Origin: Clostridia bacterium
GTDB taxonomy: Bacteria > Bacillota > Clostridia > UMGS1810
Direction of reading: 5' to 3'
NCBI GenBank assembly: GCA_017621495.1
Contig: JAGATB010000001.1
Coordinates: 1-54,309 of the forward strand
DNA length: 54,309 nucleotides
A program made the translations under genes and the position numbers. The notes beneath the pieces are model-generated. The model was given only the letters and a program-made list of their open reading frames with translations, ran no database searches and had not been told where the DNA came from. Shown here piece after piece: positions 24,001-32,763 of the stretch (its first letter is position 1; every line of letters starts with the position of its first letter).

Positions 24001-24585
24001 ATTTTTGATGCACGAAACAATCCTTTGAATATGATTATTAAAGATAAATCAGATTTGTACGGCAAGGGATATCTAATGTGTGATGACGATTATCTATACT
24101 TTGCGGCAGAGCTTGAGGATGATGTTCTTGGAGATTTTTATCCTCCAAGCAAGATGTATGATGGCGACAGTGTTCAGATTGCCTTTGCTCAGGAGGCTAC
24201 ATACGGCAAAGCCAGAACAGAGCTTACTATTGGACTTTCGGAGGGCGAATCCCATATTGTCAGATATTCATTTATGGGAAGCGACAAGACTGCTGCAGAT
24301 ATGAATGTCTTTAAGGATACAGAGGTTGTTGTACGACGTGACGAAAATGAGAAAAAGACCTACTATGAGGTCAAGCTTCCATGGAGCGAATGTTTTGACA
24401 CGAAATTTGACCCGAAGGCACGGGGAACCATGGCATTCTCGGTTTGCTTAAACGACAATGACGGATTAGGTGTAAATAATGCCGCATCGGGCAGAGGTTA
24501 TTATGAATACATCGGCGGTATCGGTTCCTCAAAGGACTCAGGTAAATTTATTGCACTACCGATTTTGAAACAAATTAAAAAATAA
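21061..24585 (+). CDS. Large secreted glycosidase-like protein with C-terminal carbohydrate-binding domain
   Basis: A protein of 1174 residues; GTG 21061 follows AAAGGA. A signal peptide covers ~1-28. Residues ~40-240 look like a concanavalin-type beta-sandwich (laminin-G-like). Residues ~360-770 form a TIM-barrel of glycoside hydrolase clan A type: acid/base E481 in FEVGNEVNY and nucleophile E587 in YVTEIGWTN, the GH39/GH5-like spacing. Beta-sandwich linkers follow. The C-terminal ~190 residues (from VIDGVISKDEWIKD) match family-9 carbohydrate-binding or DOMON-like domains. There is no SLH or dockerin, so it is either free or held by neighbours. The catalytic part resembles that of the protein at 28322. 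Confidence 0.8.
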   Translation: MVRKSIMRLMVFILAILMIMSNMLSVFAENYIDSRALCTHEVLFDNDFEDSGVEFRVAGQAKTEFYDKAHGMSMKIALKNGAASTTFYEEFKEPVIEGLLYVGYDQLKTAKGGRTYDILYDRPAGQVKWLEGMYISGMHWNGNYLSYASELDVLSTYTTNPHLGAPPAEEWTHIDYWYDMDNRMVYAYMDGEEYFVTPITDKLQQITAVGYIGNPNGLDTDVYFDNYKVIHFKNGFDESVVSGAEYIPGYVKSGLHAELKTGILGHNFFTKEIKFNVELNNELDTAQTAEVGVNVINDNGNCVYTKTDTIELKSNSVESLPYGFTAEDYGYYDVFVDIIPQYGEAYTIDVRNRLSCIKKAEKPNPLMGMNDHLRNQELGLKEVDGKMELFKNTGMGLFREGLVQHFTRLPSGEYKRDEIQTYWESVAKEHGITHVVLLDGEASNRLPKADDPASSAEFEKYVYSIVKEMEGRSNYFEVGNEVNYVSGFNSNELVQTNYIHALKIAYNAAKRANPNCEVMALALCEYALDYVEAFLAAGGGEYMDGISIHPYMLTQTPEDGGMYEKLQVLKDLMEKYGCGDKKIYVTEIGWTNAEGYTTDERKTAYQLRTQILIGHEVDMMLWYCAQYHDMAELQRERNFGFIYGDFYDYDKVSYGAHPSLFTMSHWNSLMLDSKFEKRIDGGSDDIRLYKYKLADGRDVIAAYTTDEEQNKSIGLDLGTSSVELRDMYGNPQTIYAKDGVISVSLGFEPVYIIGQFLKEEVTKSKIELPASIVNMINGEDTVVEIKTEKDDGLSVEVGVPDGFEITENNGFSNGEAKVLFKSSSERVDRGKVRIDIKENDRLLFTHKCSIQYSDPISYTYKISPYNNQKVWIEADFTNHRITPVRLELELDTPDGLSKKKYVIERIDPMGTRRLRINVPVQYMNQNKIKFSGTVYSGNGTMMDTQPFEAQVTSGFVHYTNKKPVIDGVISKDEWIKDLGMIFDARNNPLNMIIKDKSDLYGKGYLMCDDDYLYFAAELEDDVLGDFYPPSKMYDGDSVQIAFAQEATYGKARTELTIGLSEGESHIVRYSFMGSDKTAADMNVFKDTEVVVRRDENEKKTYYEVKLPWSECFDTKFDPKARGTMAFSVCLNDNDGLGVNNAASGRGYYEYIGGIGSSKDSGKFIALPILKQIKK

Positions 24586-24614
24586 TATAAATTAATTATC
24601 AGGAGGAAAAATTT

Positions 24615-26438
24615 ATGAGAAAAAGAATTTTATCAACAATTCTTACAGCTATGTTTATAACAACTATGTTTTCAAGTGTAAATGCAAGTGCTGAAACGGT
24701 GACAGCTCCCTCTTCACATGTTCAGGAAAAGGTTATCTACCATGAAACCTTTGAGGAAACTGTGGCAGATGACACGGATTTTGAGTTAAATAATCCGGAT
24801 GACTTTGCCGCAACCTACGAGGACAGAGGTGATGGAAACGGAAATGCACTTGTGTATACAGCAGGTTCCAAAGTTGAAGATAAGAGCAAAAGTGCTTGGC
24901 TCAGATTTTTGCATAACTCAGCGGGAGACGAAAGAAAGCTGACACTTCATAAGTATATGGAGGGTGCTGATATTACCGAGGTTTCTGTTGACATTTATGC
25001 ACCTGTGGGAAGGAATATCAGTTTTAATGTAGTAACAAACAGTTGGCAGTGGATCTATTGCCTGGATACATCCTCCAACGGATATGTATTTTTCCCTGAC
25101 TGGGAGAGTTCCGACAATACAAGAACAATGACAGAAAATGGAGCAACCGTAGATGTTCAGGAGATTTCTAAAGCAAATATGAAGTCTTGGAATCCCAATT
25201 ACACCGCTGATTTTACAACAGATGCGTGGAACACTCTTAAGTTTGTTTTCAACAATAAAGCAGGCGTTGTGACAACCTATGTGAATGATACAATTATCGG
25301 AAGAAGAACAATGCCAACCTCCAAAGGAAAACCCGGAGTTATTTACATTATAGATCAGAGTTTAGCAGAAGCAGGAGAAGTTATGTTCAAGGTTGACAAC
25401 CTGAAAATTACGCAGAAGACCTTAGCTCCCATAACAACAGAGACCTGGAAAGAAGATTTCTCAACCACCTCTGCATTCGATGCTACAAAGCACTGGCGTA
25501 CCGGCTGGGGTGTTTTACCTACTGTAGTTGCAACCGGAGAGGAAGCGTACGGCAATGCAATGTCTGTGATGTACAAAGAGCAAGGTGTAGGCTTTTTGGA
25601 AAAAACAAACGTTCTTTCTAACTATATGAATGCGGATTTAAGCGTGATTGAAACAGATTTTAAGCTTCCCGGTAAACGAAGAATGGCATTTGACATTGTA
25701 ACAACAGGTTGGCTACATTACTCTGTGATTGTTTCAAACAATGAATGGGCTTGCTTTGGCGGAAATTTGGGGGATCCTCTCACAGCCGGCAATTGGGGAT
25801 GCGACTGGACGAACGGCAGAACCATGAAAAATATGCTGGACTATGGGGATTCTGGAAATATTGCAAAGGGTCATATTGCAGGCTTCCCTCATGACAGCGA
25901 GCTTCGGTGGCATAACATCCGCTTTGTAAGAGATAAGGTAAACAAGACCTTAACTGCATATTTGGATGGAGTTAGTCTTGGAAGCGTTGCTTTTGATGCA
26001 GAGCCAAAGAGCTTTAGAATTATTTCCCATAATGACGGTATGACTACAGGCGATACGGCAATGTTTATCGATAATGTTAAAGTCGGAACAATTGCAGACA
26101 CCGATACAGCGTCACTGACCTTAACAAAGGCAGACGGAACAGAGGTTGAAAACGTAGTCGCAGGGGAGGTTTACTGTGCAAAGATGACCGGTATTGAAAA
26201 TGATACGGCTCAGGCAAAGGGAATGCAGCTTATTGTTGCCGCATATGACGTGGACAGACGTATGATTGATATGAATTGCTATTTATATACAATTCCTGCA
26301 TATACAGAGATTTCCAACGGTGGAGAAGCTCTTTCTGCGGTTCAGCTTACTGCTCCCGCAAGTGCAACAACAATGAAAGTGTTTGCATGGGATGGATTTG
26401 ATACAATAATTCCATTGTGCGAGGCAGCTGTGAAATAA
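24615..26438 (+). CDS. Secreted protein with two lectin-like beta-sandwich modules
   Basis: A protein of 607 residues; AGGAGG before ATG 24615. A signal peptide covers ~1-27. Two similar modules at about 45-265 and 275-490 each start with '(H/K)E(T/D)F' and end with a strand reading '(F)KVDNLKI' or 'FIDNVKVG', typical of concanavalin-type (laminin-G-like) carbohydrate-binding folds. The last ~110 residues form a separate beta domain ending MKVFAWDGFDTIIPL, a tail seen again in the two proteins that follow. No catalytic motif or wall anchor is visible. It probably binds polysaccharide alongside its neighbours. Confidence 0.75.
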   Translation: MRKRILSTILTAMFITTMFSSVNASAETVTAPSSHVQEKVIYHETFEETVADDTDFELNNPDDFAATYEDRGDGNGNALVYTAGSKVEDKSKSAWLRFLHNSAGDERKLTLHKYMEGADITEVSVDIYAPVGRNISFNVVTNSWQWIYCLDTSSNGYVFFPDWESSDNTRTMTENGATVDVQEISKANMKSWNPNYTADFTTDAWNTLKFVFNNKAGVVTTYVNDTIIGRRTMPTSKGKPGVIYIIDQSLAEAGEVMFKVDNLKITQKTLAPITTETWKEDFSTTSAFDATKHWRTGWGVLPTVVATGEEAYGNAMSVMYKEQGVGFLEKTNVLSNYMNADLSVIETDFKLPGKRRMAFDIVTTGWLHYSVIVSNNEWACFGGNLGDPLTAGNWGCDWTNGRTMKNMLDYGDSGNIAKGHIAGFPHDSELRWHNIRFVRDKVNKTLTAYLDGVSLGSVAFDAEPKSFRIISHNDGMTTGDTAMFIDNVKVGTIADTDTASLTLTKADGTEVENVVAGEVYCAKMTGIENDTAQAKGMQLIVAAYDVDRRMIDMNCYLYTIPAYTEISNGGEALSAVQLTAPASATTMKVFAWDGFDTIIPLCEAAVK

Positions 26439-26453
26439 TTAAACTTTTAATGA

Positions 26454-26488
26454 AGGGCTGTTCGAAATGACGTTTTTTGAACAGCCCT
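26454..26488 (+). other. Intercistronic hairpin without U-tract
   Basis: AGGGCTGTTC and GAACAGCCCT form a perfect 10-bp stem 15 bp after the stop at 26438. No T run follows on either strand, so a processing or stability role is more likely than full termination. Confidence 0.5.
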
Positions 26489-26540
26489 AAATAAACTTGA
26501 CTTTGTGTAACACGGACAAATAACAGACGGAGGTTTGTTT

Positions 26541-28241
26541 ATGATGAAAAATAAAAAAAGCCTATTGGCACTTATGTTGATTTTATGTAATCTGTTTATG
26601 ACAGTTCCGATTGTATCTTGTGCAGCCGCTTCGGTTACTGCAAGGGTTACGGCTGTTGATTCTAATGCGAAAACAATAACGCTAACCCTGTCAGAAAACA
26701 TAGAGGGTTCAATCGGTGAATTATATATTTTTGACACCGAAGCATGTACAGAAATAGAGGCTGAAGGAGCTGTTCAAGATTTAAACAAGATTGTTGTAAG
26801 GCATAAAGATGAGCTTGCTGAGGTGACCGAACATGCTATTGTCTTTGTTGATGATGTGTACGGAACAAGCGGAGAGGCGCTTGCGGACAAGTATGTGTAT
26901 TTTACGACAGATGCAAGCGGCGGTCCTGAGGAAGCAATGGTGTTTGATTACGATGCCAAATCGACAACAGCAAGTGATCAGCCAGCTCATTGGGCAAGTG
27001 CGGACAGCGGTGATGAAGATCATGGCAAGGCGATGCAGATAACGGCTTACAACACTTCGGGCAGTATGGACAACGATTTGGGAAATATAACCTATTACAG
27101 CTCGGACAAATGGGCTGTAAGCTTTGATGTGAAGATTGTCAAATCACCCGCATCCTTCGGTATCCTTCTTTTTGGCGAAACAAACTCAACTCCCACAAGC
27201 TTTGGCTTTACACCGGTGGGCAGAGTTATGTTCAGGGATAATATGTGGATGGATCAAGGTCAGCTTACGGCAGATATAGACAGATGGTTCGGAGATTCGG
27301 TAATTTGTGATTATAAAGAAGATAATAAGGTTGGCGAATGGGTGAATTATAAGGTGGTGTATGACAAGAATGCCAATCTTTTTACTGTTTTTGTGGATGG
27401 CGTTCAAAAGATTACGGTTACACCATCAAAGCCTTTTAATAAGCTGACAAAAATAAGAATTTCAATGAGAAACCAGAACAACACCCCAACTCAGGATGAA
27501 ACACTTATTTGGTTTGACAATCTCACTGTTGAGAAGTATCCTTCAACGTGCAAGGTTGAAAAAATCCGTATGTTTGATTTGAACGAAAAGGCAGTTGCAG
27601 CTCCTCAGACAACAAAGCGGGATATTGACAGAATTGATGTAACGTTTATGTGTGAAGTTTATAAGCCAACGGTTACGAAAGAAACAGTTAAGCTTATGTA
27701 TAACGGAACAGATGTTTCTTATGAGTTTGTTGAGACGTACAATAACAAAACCTGTACTATAAAACCGTCGGTTATTCCCGAAAACGAGGATACGGTTACA
27801 TTGGTTATCAGCGGCGTTATGGATGTAGACAACACAAATGTGTTGGCAGATTACACAACAAGTATAGTTGTGAAGGATTCGGAAAGCGGATTTATTTCTT
27901 CACCGATTACTCTTGTTTCCCCGGACGGAAGCCCGGCAAGTATTGAAACAGGCGGCGAATTATATGCAAAGGTGAACTTTGCTAATAAGTCATCTGTGGA
28001 TAAAGATGTTGTGATTGTTCTTGCAGGCTACGATGGAGAAAATTCTCTTGAGGCTGTGGGTTGCAAAAAATTGACGGTTCCAGCAAACTCTTTGTTGACG
28101 GTAGATAATATTCAAAATGCTGTTTGGTGTGTTTTGCCTTATGATGGCAGTATTCGAACTGCAATGGGCAGTGCAAATATGGTGGAAAACGGTACACTTA
28201 TTCCGTTAACCGAGGCTTATGTTATTGAGAGTGGAATGTAG
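26541..28241 (+). CDS. Secreted protein with a lectin-like module
   Basis: About 566 residues. ATG 26541 (or the adjacent ATG 26544) follows CGGAGG; TTG 26535 is too close to it. A signal peptide covers ~1-32. Residues ~30-125 are a small beta domain. Residues ~130-330 are a concanavalin-type module (EAMVFDYDAKSTTASD to DETLIWFDNLTVEKY), related to those in the preceding gene. Then come an Ig-like stretch of ~110 residues (KIRMFDLNEKAVAAP onward) and a C-terminal beta domain. No catalytic residues or anchor were found. Likely a non-catalytic binding component of the same surface set. Confidence 0.72.
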   Translation: MMKNKKSLLALMLILCNLFMTVPIVSCAAASVTARVTAVDSNAKTITLTLSENIEGSIGELYIFDTEACTEIEAEGAVQDLNKIVVRHKDELAEVTEHAIVFVDDVYGTSGEALADKYVYFTTDASGGPEEAMVFDYDAKSTTASDQPAHWASADSGDEDHGKAMQITAYNTSGSMDNDLGNITYYSSDKWAVSFDVKIVKSPASFGILLFGETNSTPTSFGFTPVGRVMFRDNMWMDQGQLTADIDRWFGDSVICDYKEDNKVGEWVNYKVVYDKNANLFTVFVDGVQKITVTPSKPFNKLTKIRISMRNQNNTPTQDETLIWFDNLTVEKYPSTCKVEKIRMFDLNEKAVAAPQTTKRDIDRIDVTFMCEVYKPTVTKETVKLMYNGTDVSYEFVETYNNKTCTIKPSVIPENEDTVTLVISGVMDVDNTNVLADYTTSIVVKDSESGFISSPITLVSPDGSPASIETGGELYAKVNFANKSSVDKDVVIVLAGYDGENSLEAVGCKKLTVPANSLLTVDNIQNAVWCVLPYDGSIRTAMGSANMVENGTLIPLTEAYVIESGM

Positions 28242-28321
28242 AGCTTTAAAATTGAGCTGCCATCTGTAAAGCCGGCTTGGTATTTTGTACAAACGCAATG
28301 GCGAAAGGCGAGGATATGAGT

Positions 28322-31111
28322 ATGAAAAGAATAATAAGTATATTTATTGTATCAGTTATGATACTGGCATCATTTGGTTATGTTGCTTCTGCAGAAACGG
28401 TACATACTACCGCAGTCTGCAGTGTAAATATTTCAGAGTGCAAAACAGGATTTAATATAAGTGGTAAGCTTATAAGTGCAAAAGCAGGTTTTGTGGCAAT
28501 TGAAGTGTGTGATGAAAATACATATGCAGAGGCGTTCCCCCTTCCTTCTGTTGTGTTTCGTGATCAGGTTACATCCAATTCGGATGGCAGTTGGAGCTGT
28601 AATGTCAATTTAACAAATGCATCAACGGGTGCATATGTTGTAAAGATTGGAACCTCGGATGGAGATAATTACAATACCGTGTGCAAATATACGGGACAGG
28701 ATAACGGAACAGTCTATACTGCTACACCATCAGCGTTTGCATTAGGGGCGGATAACACATATACCATCAAACTTGCAGACGGAATAAAAAACGGAAAGTT
28801 TTTAATGCATTTTAAAGCCAAGCTTGCAGATGACGGTGCCCCTATGCTGAGACTTGTGGCTCTTGATTCAGCTTCATCAAATTTGTGGACGGGCTATGAT
28901 AGCATTGTGGATATAATAAGATATTCAGACGGTGGCTGGGGAACAGGTACAGAGCTCGATGAATTTCCAGTTACTAACGTTAAGAAATCTGAAATCGGAA
29001 GAGAATATAGCTTTGATGTGTGGTTTGATATGGACAGAAAGCTGATTTTGTTCTATATGGACGGTGAGTATTGGGAAACCATACAGCTGGACAAAACTTC
29101 GTCCGAAATTTGGGGATATTCATTTAGGACAGTAAATACAGAAGGGAATATTACGGCAGAAATATCCGATTTTGAAATAATTCCGTATCTTTACGGTACA
29201 AGTCGTGATTTTGGCGAGTGTATACCCGCGTATATTTATGATGCACCTGATGCGTATTACACCACTGAAAAGACGGGAAATATTTTTTACAATCCGTCGG
29301 AAATCGGCTTTAATGCGCAGGTTATAAACCCCAAGAACGAGATGTGTTCTTATGAATATGATATAAAAATCTGCGATGAAGATGGAGATATAATATATAG
29401 CGAAAAAAGGGATATTACGCTTGAGGCATTGGAGAAAAAACAATTTAAGCTGGATTTTGATTTGAATAATGAAGAAAAACAGTACGGAAAGATGTATCTT
29501 AAGACTGTTTTTACAGATAAGGCTTCGAGCGAAGTAACAGCACAGACAGAAACAGGCTTTTTATCGGTGAGAAAGCCCCAAAGCTTAAATAAGAAGATTG
29601 GAAACAACGTTCATTTCGGACATTATATGGGTGACCCGTACACAAATATGAATCTTTTGAAGGATGCAGGTTTTTCCTCGGCAAGAGACTTTATTGACTA
29701 TGCTTCCTATACCGGCGAAATAGGTTTTTCAAGGTATGATATGTGGAAAGGTTATGCACAGGAATACGGAATAGAAAGAGTGGTGTTCCTTGGAGGACAG
29801 GATGAAGAAAAACATGGCGGTGTATTCCCCACTACAGACGAAGCCAGAAAGGATTTCACAGCTTACGCTGTTGGTGTTGCTGAGGAATTGAACGGAGATG
29901 CCGCAATTATTGAATTGTGGAATGAGGTAGATTGGCAGGTGTCGGCGTCGGATTATGCAAAGATGCTTATAGATACCGTTCCTGCTATAAAAGAAGTAAA
30001 TACTAATGCAAAGATTGCTGTTATGTGTACTGCCCGCGTTAATGAAACAGCGCGTGAATGGATAGAAGCTGTAATAAGAAATATAAAATGGCATAACTTG
30101 CTTAATCCGCTTGACCCTGCAGATTATATGGATATAGTTTCAATACATCCGTATATGAGAAATATTGCACCTGAGGAAAGCGGATGTGAATGCGGTCAGG
30201 AGGATGACAGTGTAGGAGGACTCAAGGAAAGAGTTGCAGCTATTCGTGAGTTGCTTGATGATAACGGCCTTTCGGAGGTTGAACTTATCGCAACAGAAAT
30301 GGGATATTATTCAACACCGGGCGGAATGGATACGGGAAGGTGGAATGAAGGTCTTCATCATGACGGATTGACGGAAAAGCAGCAGGCTGAGTATTCAATA
30401 AGAGCAGCGGCACTTCTTTATAAAGACCTTGATCATATGCAATTTTATGTCATAAACAAATCACAGACTTATAATTTACCCGAGGATGGAATTGGAATGA
30501 CCGGAAGCTATTTCGGCAAAGAAATTCCCTACGAAGGAAAGCCTGTGTATGCGGCAGTTGCGGCATTTAATGACCTTCTGGGAAATGCAGAGATTGTGCA
30601 GGAAAACCGGTCGGACGGAAATTACGATTATGTGTTTGAGACTGCTGATGGCGGCAGAATGCATATGATGTGGACAACCGATACCAATGCAACTTTTTTG
30701 TACAGTGCTGAAACAGACGGAATATATGTTTATGATATTTACGGAAATAAAAAATATGTGTCCTGTAACAACGGTATAGCAGAAATAAGTCTCGCCGGTT
30801 CACCGATTTATGTGGAGGATGCTGACTTTGTGATTGTGGATGAAAACGGCATGGGATTTAATGACCAAAGCACAAAAATAAAGGCAAAGGCGTATCTGGC
30901 TGAAAGCAGTGTTGCAAAATTTGAAGATGTTATTCTTGCTTGTGCCACATATGGCGAAGGAAGATTAATCTCAGTAAGTGTGAAGCATATAACTAAGGCG
31001 GGAAATGCAGAAACGGATTACATCAATACAGCCGGGGCTGATGAGATTAAAGTGTTCCTGTGGGAAAATCTAAGACCGATTGATGACAGATATATAAATA
31101 TAAAAAGATGA
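28322..31111 (+). CDS. Large secreted clan-A glycosidase-like protein
   Basis: A protein of 929 residues. ATG 28322 has GCGAGGA seven bases upstream; the earlier frame (from 28277) lacks a ribosome site. A signal peptide covers ~1-26. Residues ~27-130 are Ig-like and ~135-300 a lectin-like sandwich. Residues ~430-760 form the catalytic barrel, with acid/base E535 in IELWNEVDW and nucleophile E659 in LIATEMGYYS, as in GH39/GH5-like enzymes. A 95-residue C-terminal beta domain ends EIKVFLWENLRPI. The barrel is homologous to that of the 1174-residue protein at 21061 but diverged, suggesting two related specificities. Confidence 0.8.
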   Translation: MKRIISIFIVSVMILASFGYVASAETVHTTAVCSVNISECKTGFNISGKLISAKAGFVAIEVCDENTYAEAFPLPSVVFRDQVTSNSDGSWSCNVNLTNASTGAYVVKIGTSDGDNYNTVCKYTGQDNGTVYTATPSAFALGADNTYTIKLADGIKNGKFLMHFKAKLADDGAPMLRLVALDSASSNLWTGYDSIVDIIRYSDGGWGTGTELDEFPVTNVKKSEIGREYSFDVWFDMDRKLILFYMDGEYWETIQLDKTSSEIWGYSFRTVNTEGNITAEISDFEIIPYLYGTSRDFGECIPAYIYDAPDAYYTTEKTGNIFYNPSEIGFNAQVINPKNEMCSYEYDIKICDEDGDIIYSEKRDITLEALEKKQFKLDFDLNNEEKQYGKMYLKTVFTDKASSEVTAQTETGFLSVRKPQSLNKKIGNNVHFGHYMGDPYTNMNLLKDAGFSSARDFIDYASYTGEIGFSRYDMWKGYAQEYGIERVVFLGGQDEEKHGGVFPTTDEARKDFTAYAVGVAEELNGDAAIIELWNEVDWQVSASDYAKMLIDTVPAIKEVNTNAKIAVMCTARVNETAREWIEAVIRNIKWHNLLNPLDPADYMDIVSIHPYMRNIAPEESGCECGQEDDSVGGLKERVAAIRELLDDNGLSEVELIATEMGYYSTPGGMDTGRWNEGLHHDGLTEKQQAEYSIRAAALLYKDLDHMQFYVINKSQTYNLPEDGIGMTGSYFGKEIPYEGKPVYAAVAAFNDLLGNAEIVQENRSDGNYDYVFETADGGRMHMMWTTDTNATFLYSAETDGIYVYDIYGNKKYVSCNNGIAEISLAGSPIYVEDADFVIVDENGMGFNDQSTKIKAKAYLAESSVAKFEDVILACATYGEGRLISVSVKHITKAGNAETDYINTAGADEIKVFLWENLRPIDDRYINIKR

Positions 31112-31126
31112 TTGGAGAGAAGCGCA

Positions 31127-32752
31127 ATGAGGTTTACAGCAAAACTTTTTTTGACGGTATTTATTATGGTGGCGGCACTGTTTGGAACGTGTCATGCTGA
31201 AGTAATGATGCAGGATAATACGATTAGCCTTGAATATCAGTTTGGAGAAGAAGCGGCAGATAAAAACCTTATGGTTGTTGTCTATGCTCCTCAAAAGACC
31301 CTAAGCGACTTTACGGAAATTGAAGGTAATTTCAAGGATGTTGTTGTGTTTGCCAAACAAATCAAGACAGATGATAAAGGTGCATACAGCGAAAGCTTTA
31401 AAATAAAGTATGACGAAGCTGATTCGGGAGAATATACGGTTGTGCTCTCCGGAGCGGATTTATTCGTAACAGAGGAATTTATTTATACAAATAAATTGAA
31501 AACGGCAGAAGCGGTTATAAATATTAATGCGCATCCGAGTGATGTGGATTATTTAATGAATATGCTGAAGACCGATTCCTATGACTTGGGTGTTGATGAT
31601 GAGTATATTGATGACGATGTTGCGAAAATTGCTGCCGGGCTTATCTTCGACTATATGGAAGAAAACACACTGACAGCAGAAAATGCACCGTCTGTTGCAA
31701 ATAAAGCGGTTGCAATAGCTGCACTCAGTAAAGGTAAAATTGAAAACATCATAAGTGAGGATAAAATTTTTGTTCTAAAGGAAAGCAGTATTAAGGACTT
31801 CTATAAAAAGGATTATGTAATAGAGTCTGTAGGACGTGATATGACGGGGAGAATAAGCGGAAAAAGCTTTGAAAGCTTTGAGGCTTTTGAAGCTGCAATG
31901 ACCGAAGCCTTTGTTCTTGCGGTTGTGAAAAATCCTGATGGCTCGGACAATACGAAAAGTGTAATGCAGTATTTTGCAGAGGAAATAGGCGTGTCGAAAA
32001 GCGGCACAACGGCACAGTATGAATATGTTTCAAACAAGGATTATGGGTCGTATTCCGATTTAAAAACAGCCTTTGAAAATACCTCGTCAACAAATAATGA
32101 ACCAAGCGGAAACAAAGGCTCAGGGGGAAGCTTTTCTACCGGAAAGGTTTCTGATATCACATTCTATGGTGAAAAAGAAGCGGAAACCCAGACTCCATAT
32201 CCCATTACAATATTTGACGATTTAGGTCAGGTGTCGTGGGCAGAAGATGCGATTTTATATCTTGCAGAAAAGCAAGTTATAAACGGCAAGGGGAACGATA
32301 AATTTGCACCAAATGATGAAATTACACGTGAAGAGTTTTTGAAAATTATATTGAATGCATTTGAGCTTACAACAGATACAAGGGCTGAAAACATGTTCAG
32401 CGATGTCATAAGCGGCTCATGGTATGAGGAATATGTTAATACAGCATATTCCCTTGGAATCGTTAAGGGTTATTCGGAAGACGTTTTCGGAATAGGTGAG
32501 AAAATAACCAGACAGGATATGGCGGTTATGGTTGCCAGGGCTGTGCAAAAAGCGGAAATTGTTTTTGCAGAACCCACTGAGGATACAACGTTTGATGATG
32601 ATAGCACCATAAGTGATTATGCTAAGAATAGTGTGTACCTGTTAAAGAATGCGGGTGTTATCAATGGTACAGGAGATGGCTCTTTTGCACCGATACAGAA
32701 TGCTACAAGAGCTGAGGCGGCAGTTATGATTTACAAGGTTATTTCTAAGTAG
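31127..32752 (+). CDS. Secreted protein with three C-terminal SLH domains
   Basis: A protein of 541 residues. ATG 31127 follows GGAGAG. A signal peptide covers ~1-24. Residues ~25-125 form an Ig-like domain and ~130-320 a helical region without recognised family. A Ser/Gly/Asn linker (~325-345) leads to three SLH repeats at ~365-541 (VSWAEDAILYLAEKQVINGK; GSWYEEYVNTAYSLGIVKGY; DYAKNSVYLLKNAGVINGTG). The SLH block would fix it to the cell wall. It starts 15 bp after the second glycosidase gene, so it is probably translated with it and may serve as a wall receptor for the enzymes. Confidence 0.82.
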   Translation: MRFTAKLFLTVFIMVAALFGTCHAEVMMQDNTISLEYQFGEEAADKNLMVVVYAPQKTLSDFTEIEGNFKDVVVFAKQIKTDDKGAYSESFKIKYDEADSGEYTVVLSGADLFVTEEFIYTNKLKTAEAVININAHPSDVDYLMNMLKTDSYDLGVDDEYIDDDVAKIAAGLIFDYMEENTLTAENAPSVANKAVAIAALSKGKIENIISEDKIFVLKESSIKDFYKKDYVIESVGRDMTGRISGKSFESFEAFEAAMTEAFVLAVVKNPDGSDNTKSVMQYFAEEIGVSKSGTTAQYEYVSNKDYGSYSDLKTAFENTSSTNNEPSGNKGSGGSFSTGKVSDITFYGEKEAETQTPYPITIFDDLGQVSWAEDAILYLAEKQVINGKGNDKFAPNDEITREEFLKIILNAFELTTDTRAENMFSDVISGSWYEEYVNTAYSLGIVKGYSEDVFGIGEKITRQDMAVMVARAVQKAEIVFAEPTEDTTFDDDSTISDYAKNSVYLLKNAGVINGTGDGSFAPIQNATRAEAAVMIYKVISK

Positions 32753-32763
32753 GGGGGAGAATA

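Noticed and set aside
26454..26488. Rho-independent terminator splitting the glycan operon
   Set aside because: The stem is perfect but no U-tract follows on either strand, and the next gene begins 50 bp later with no convincing promoter.
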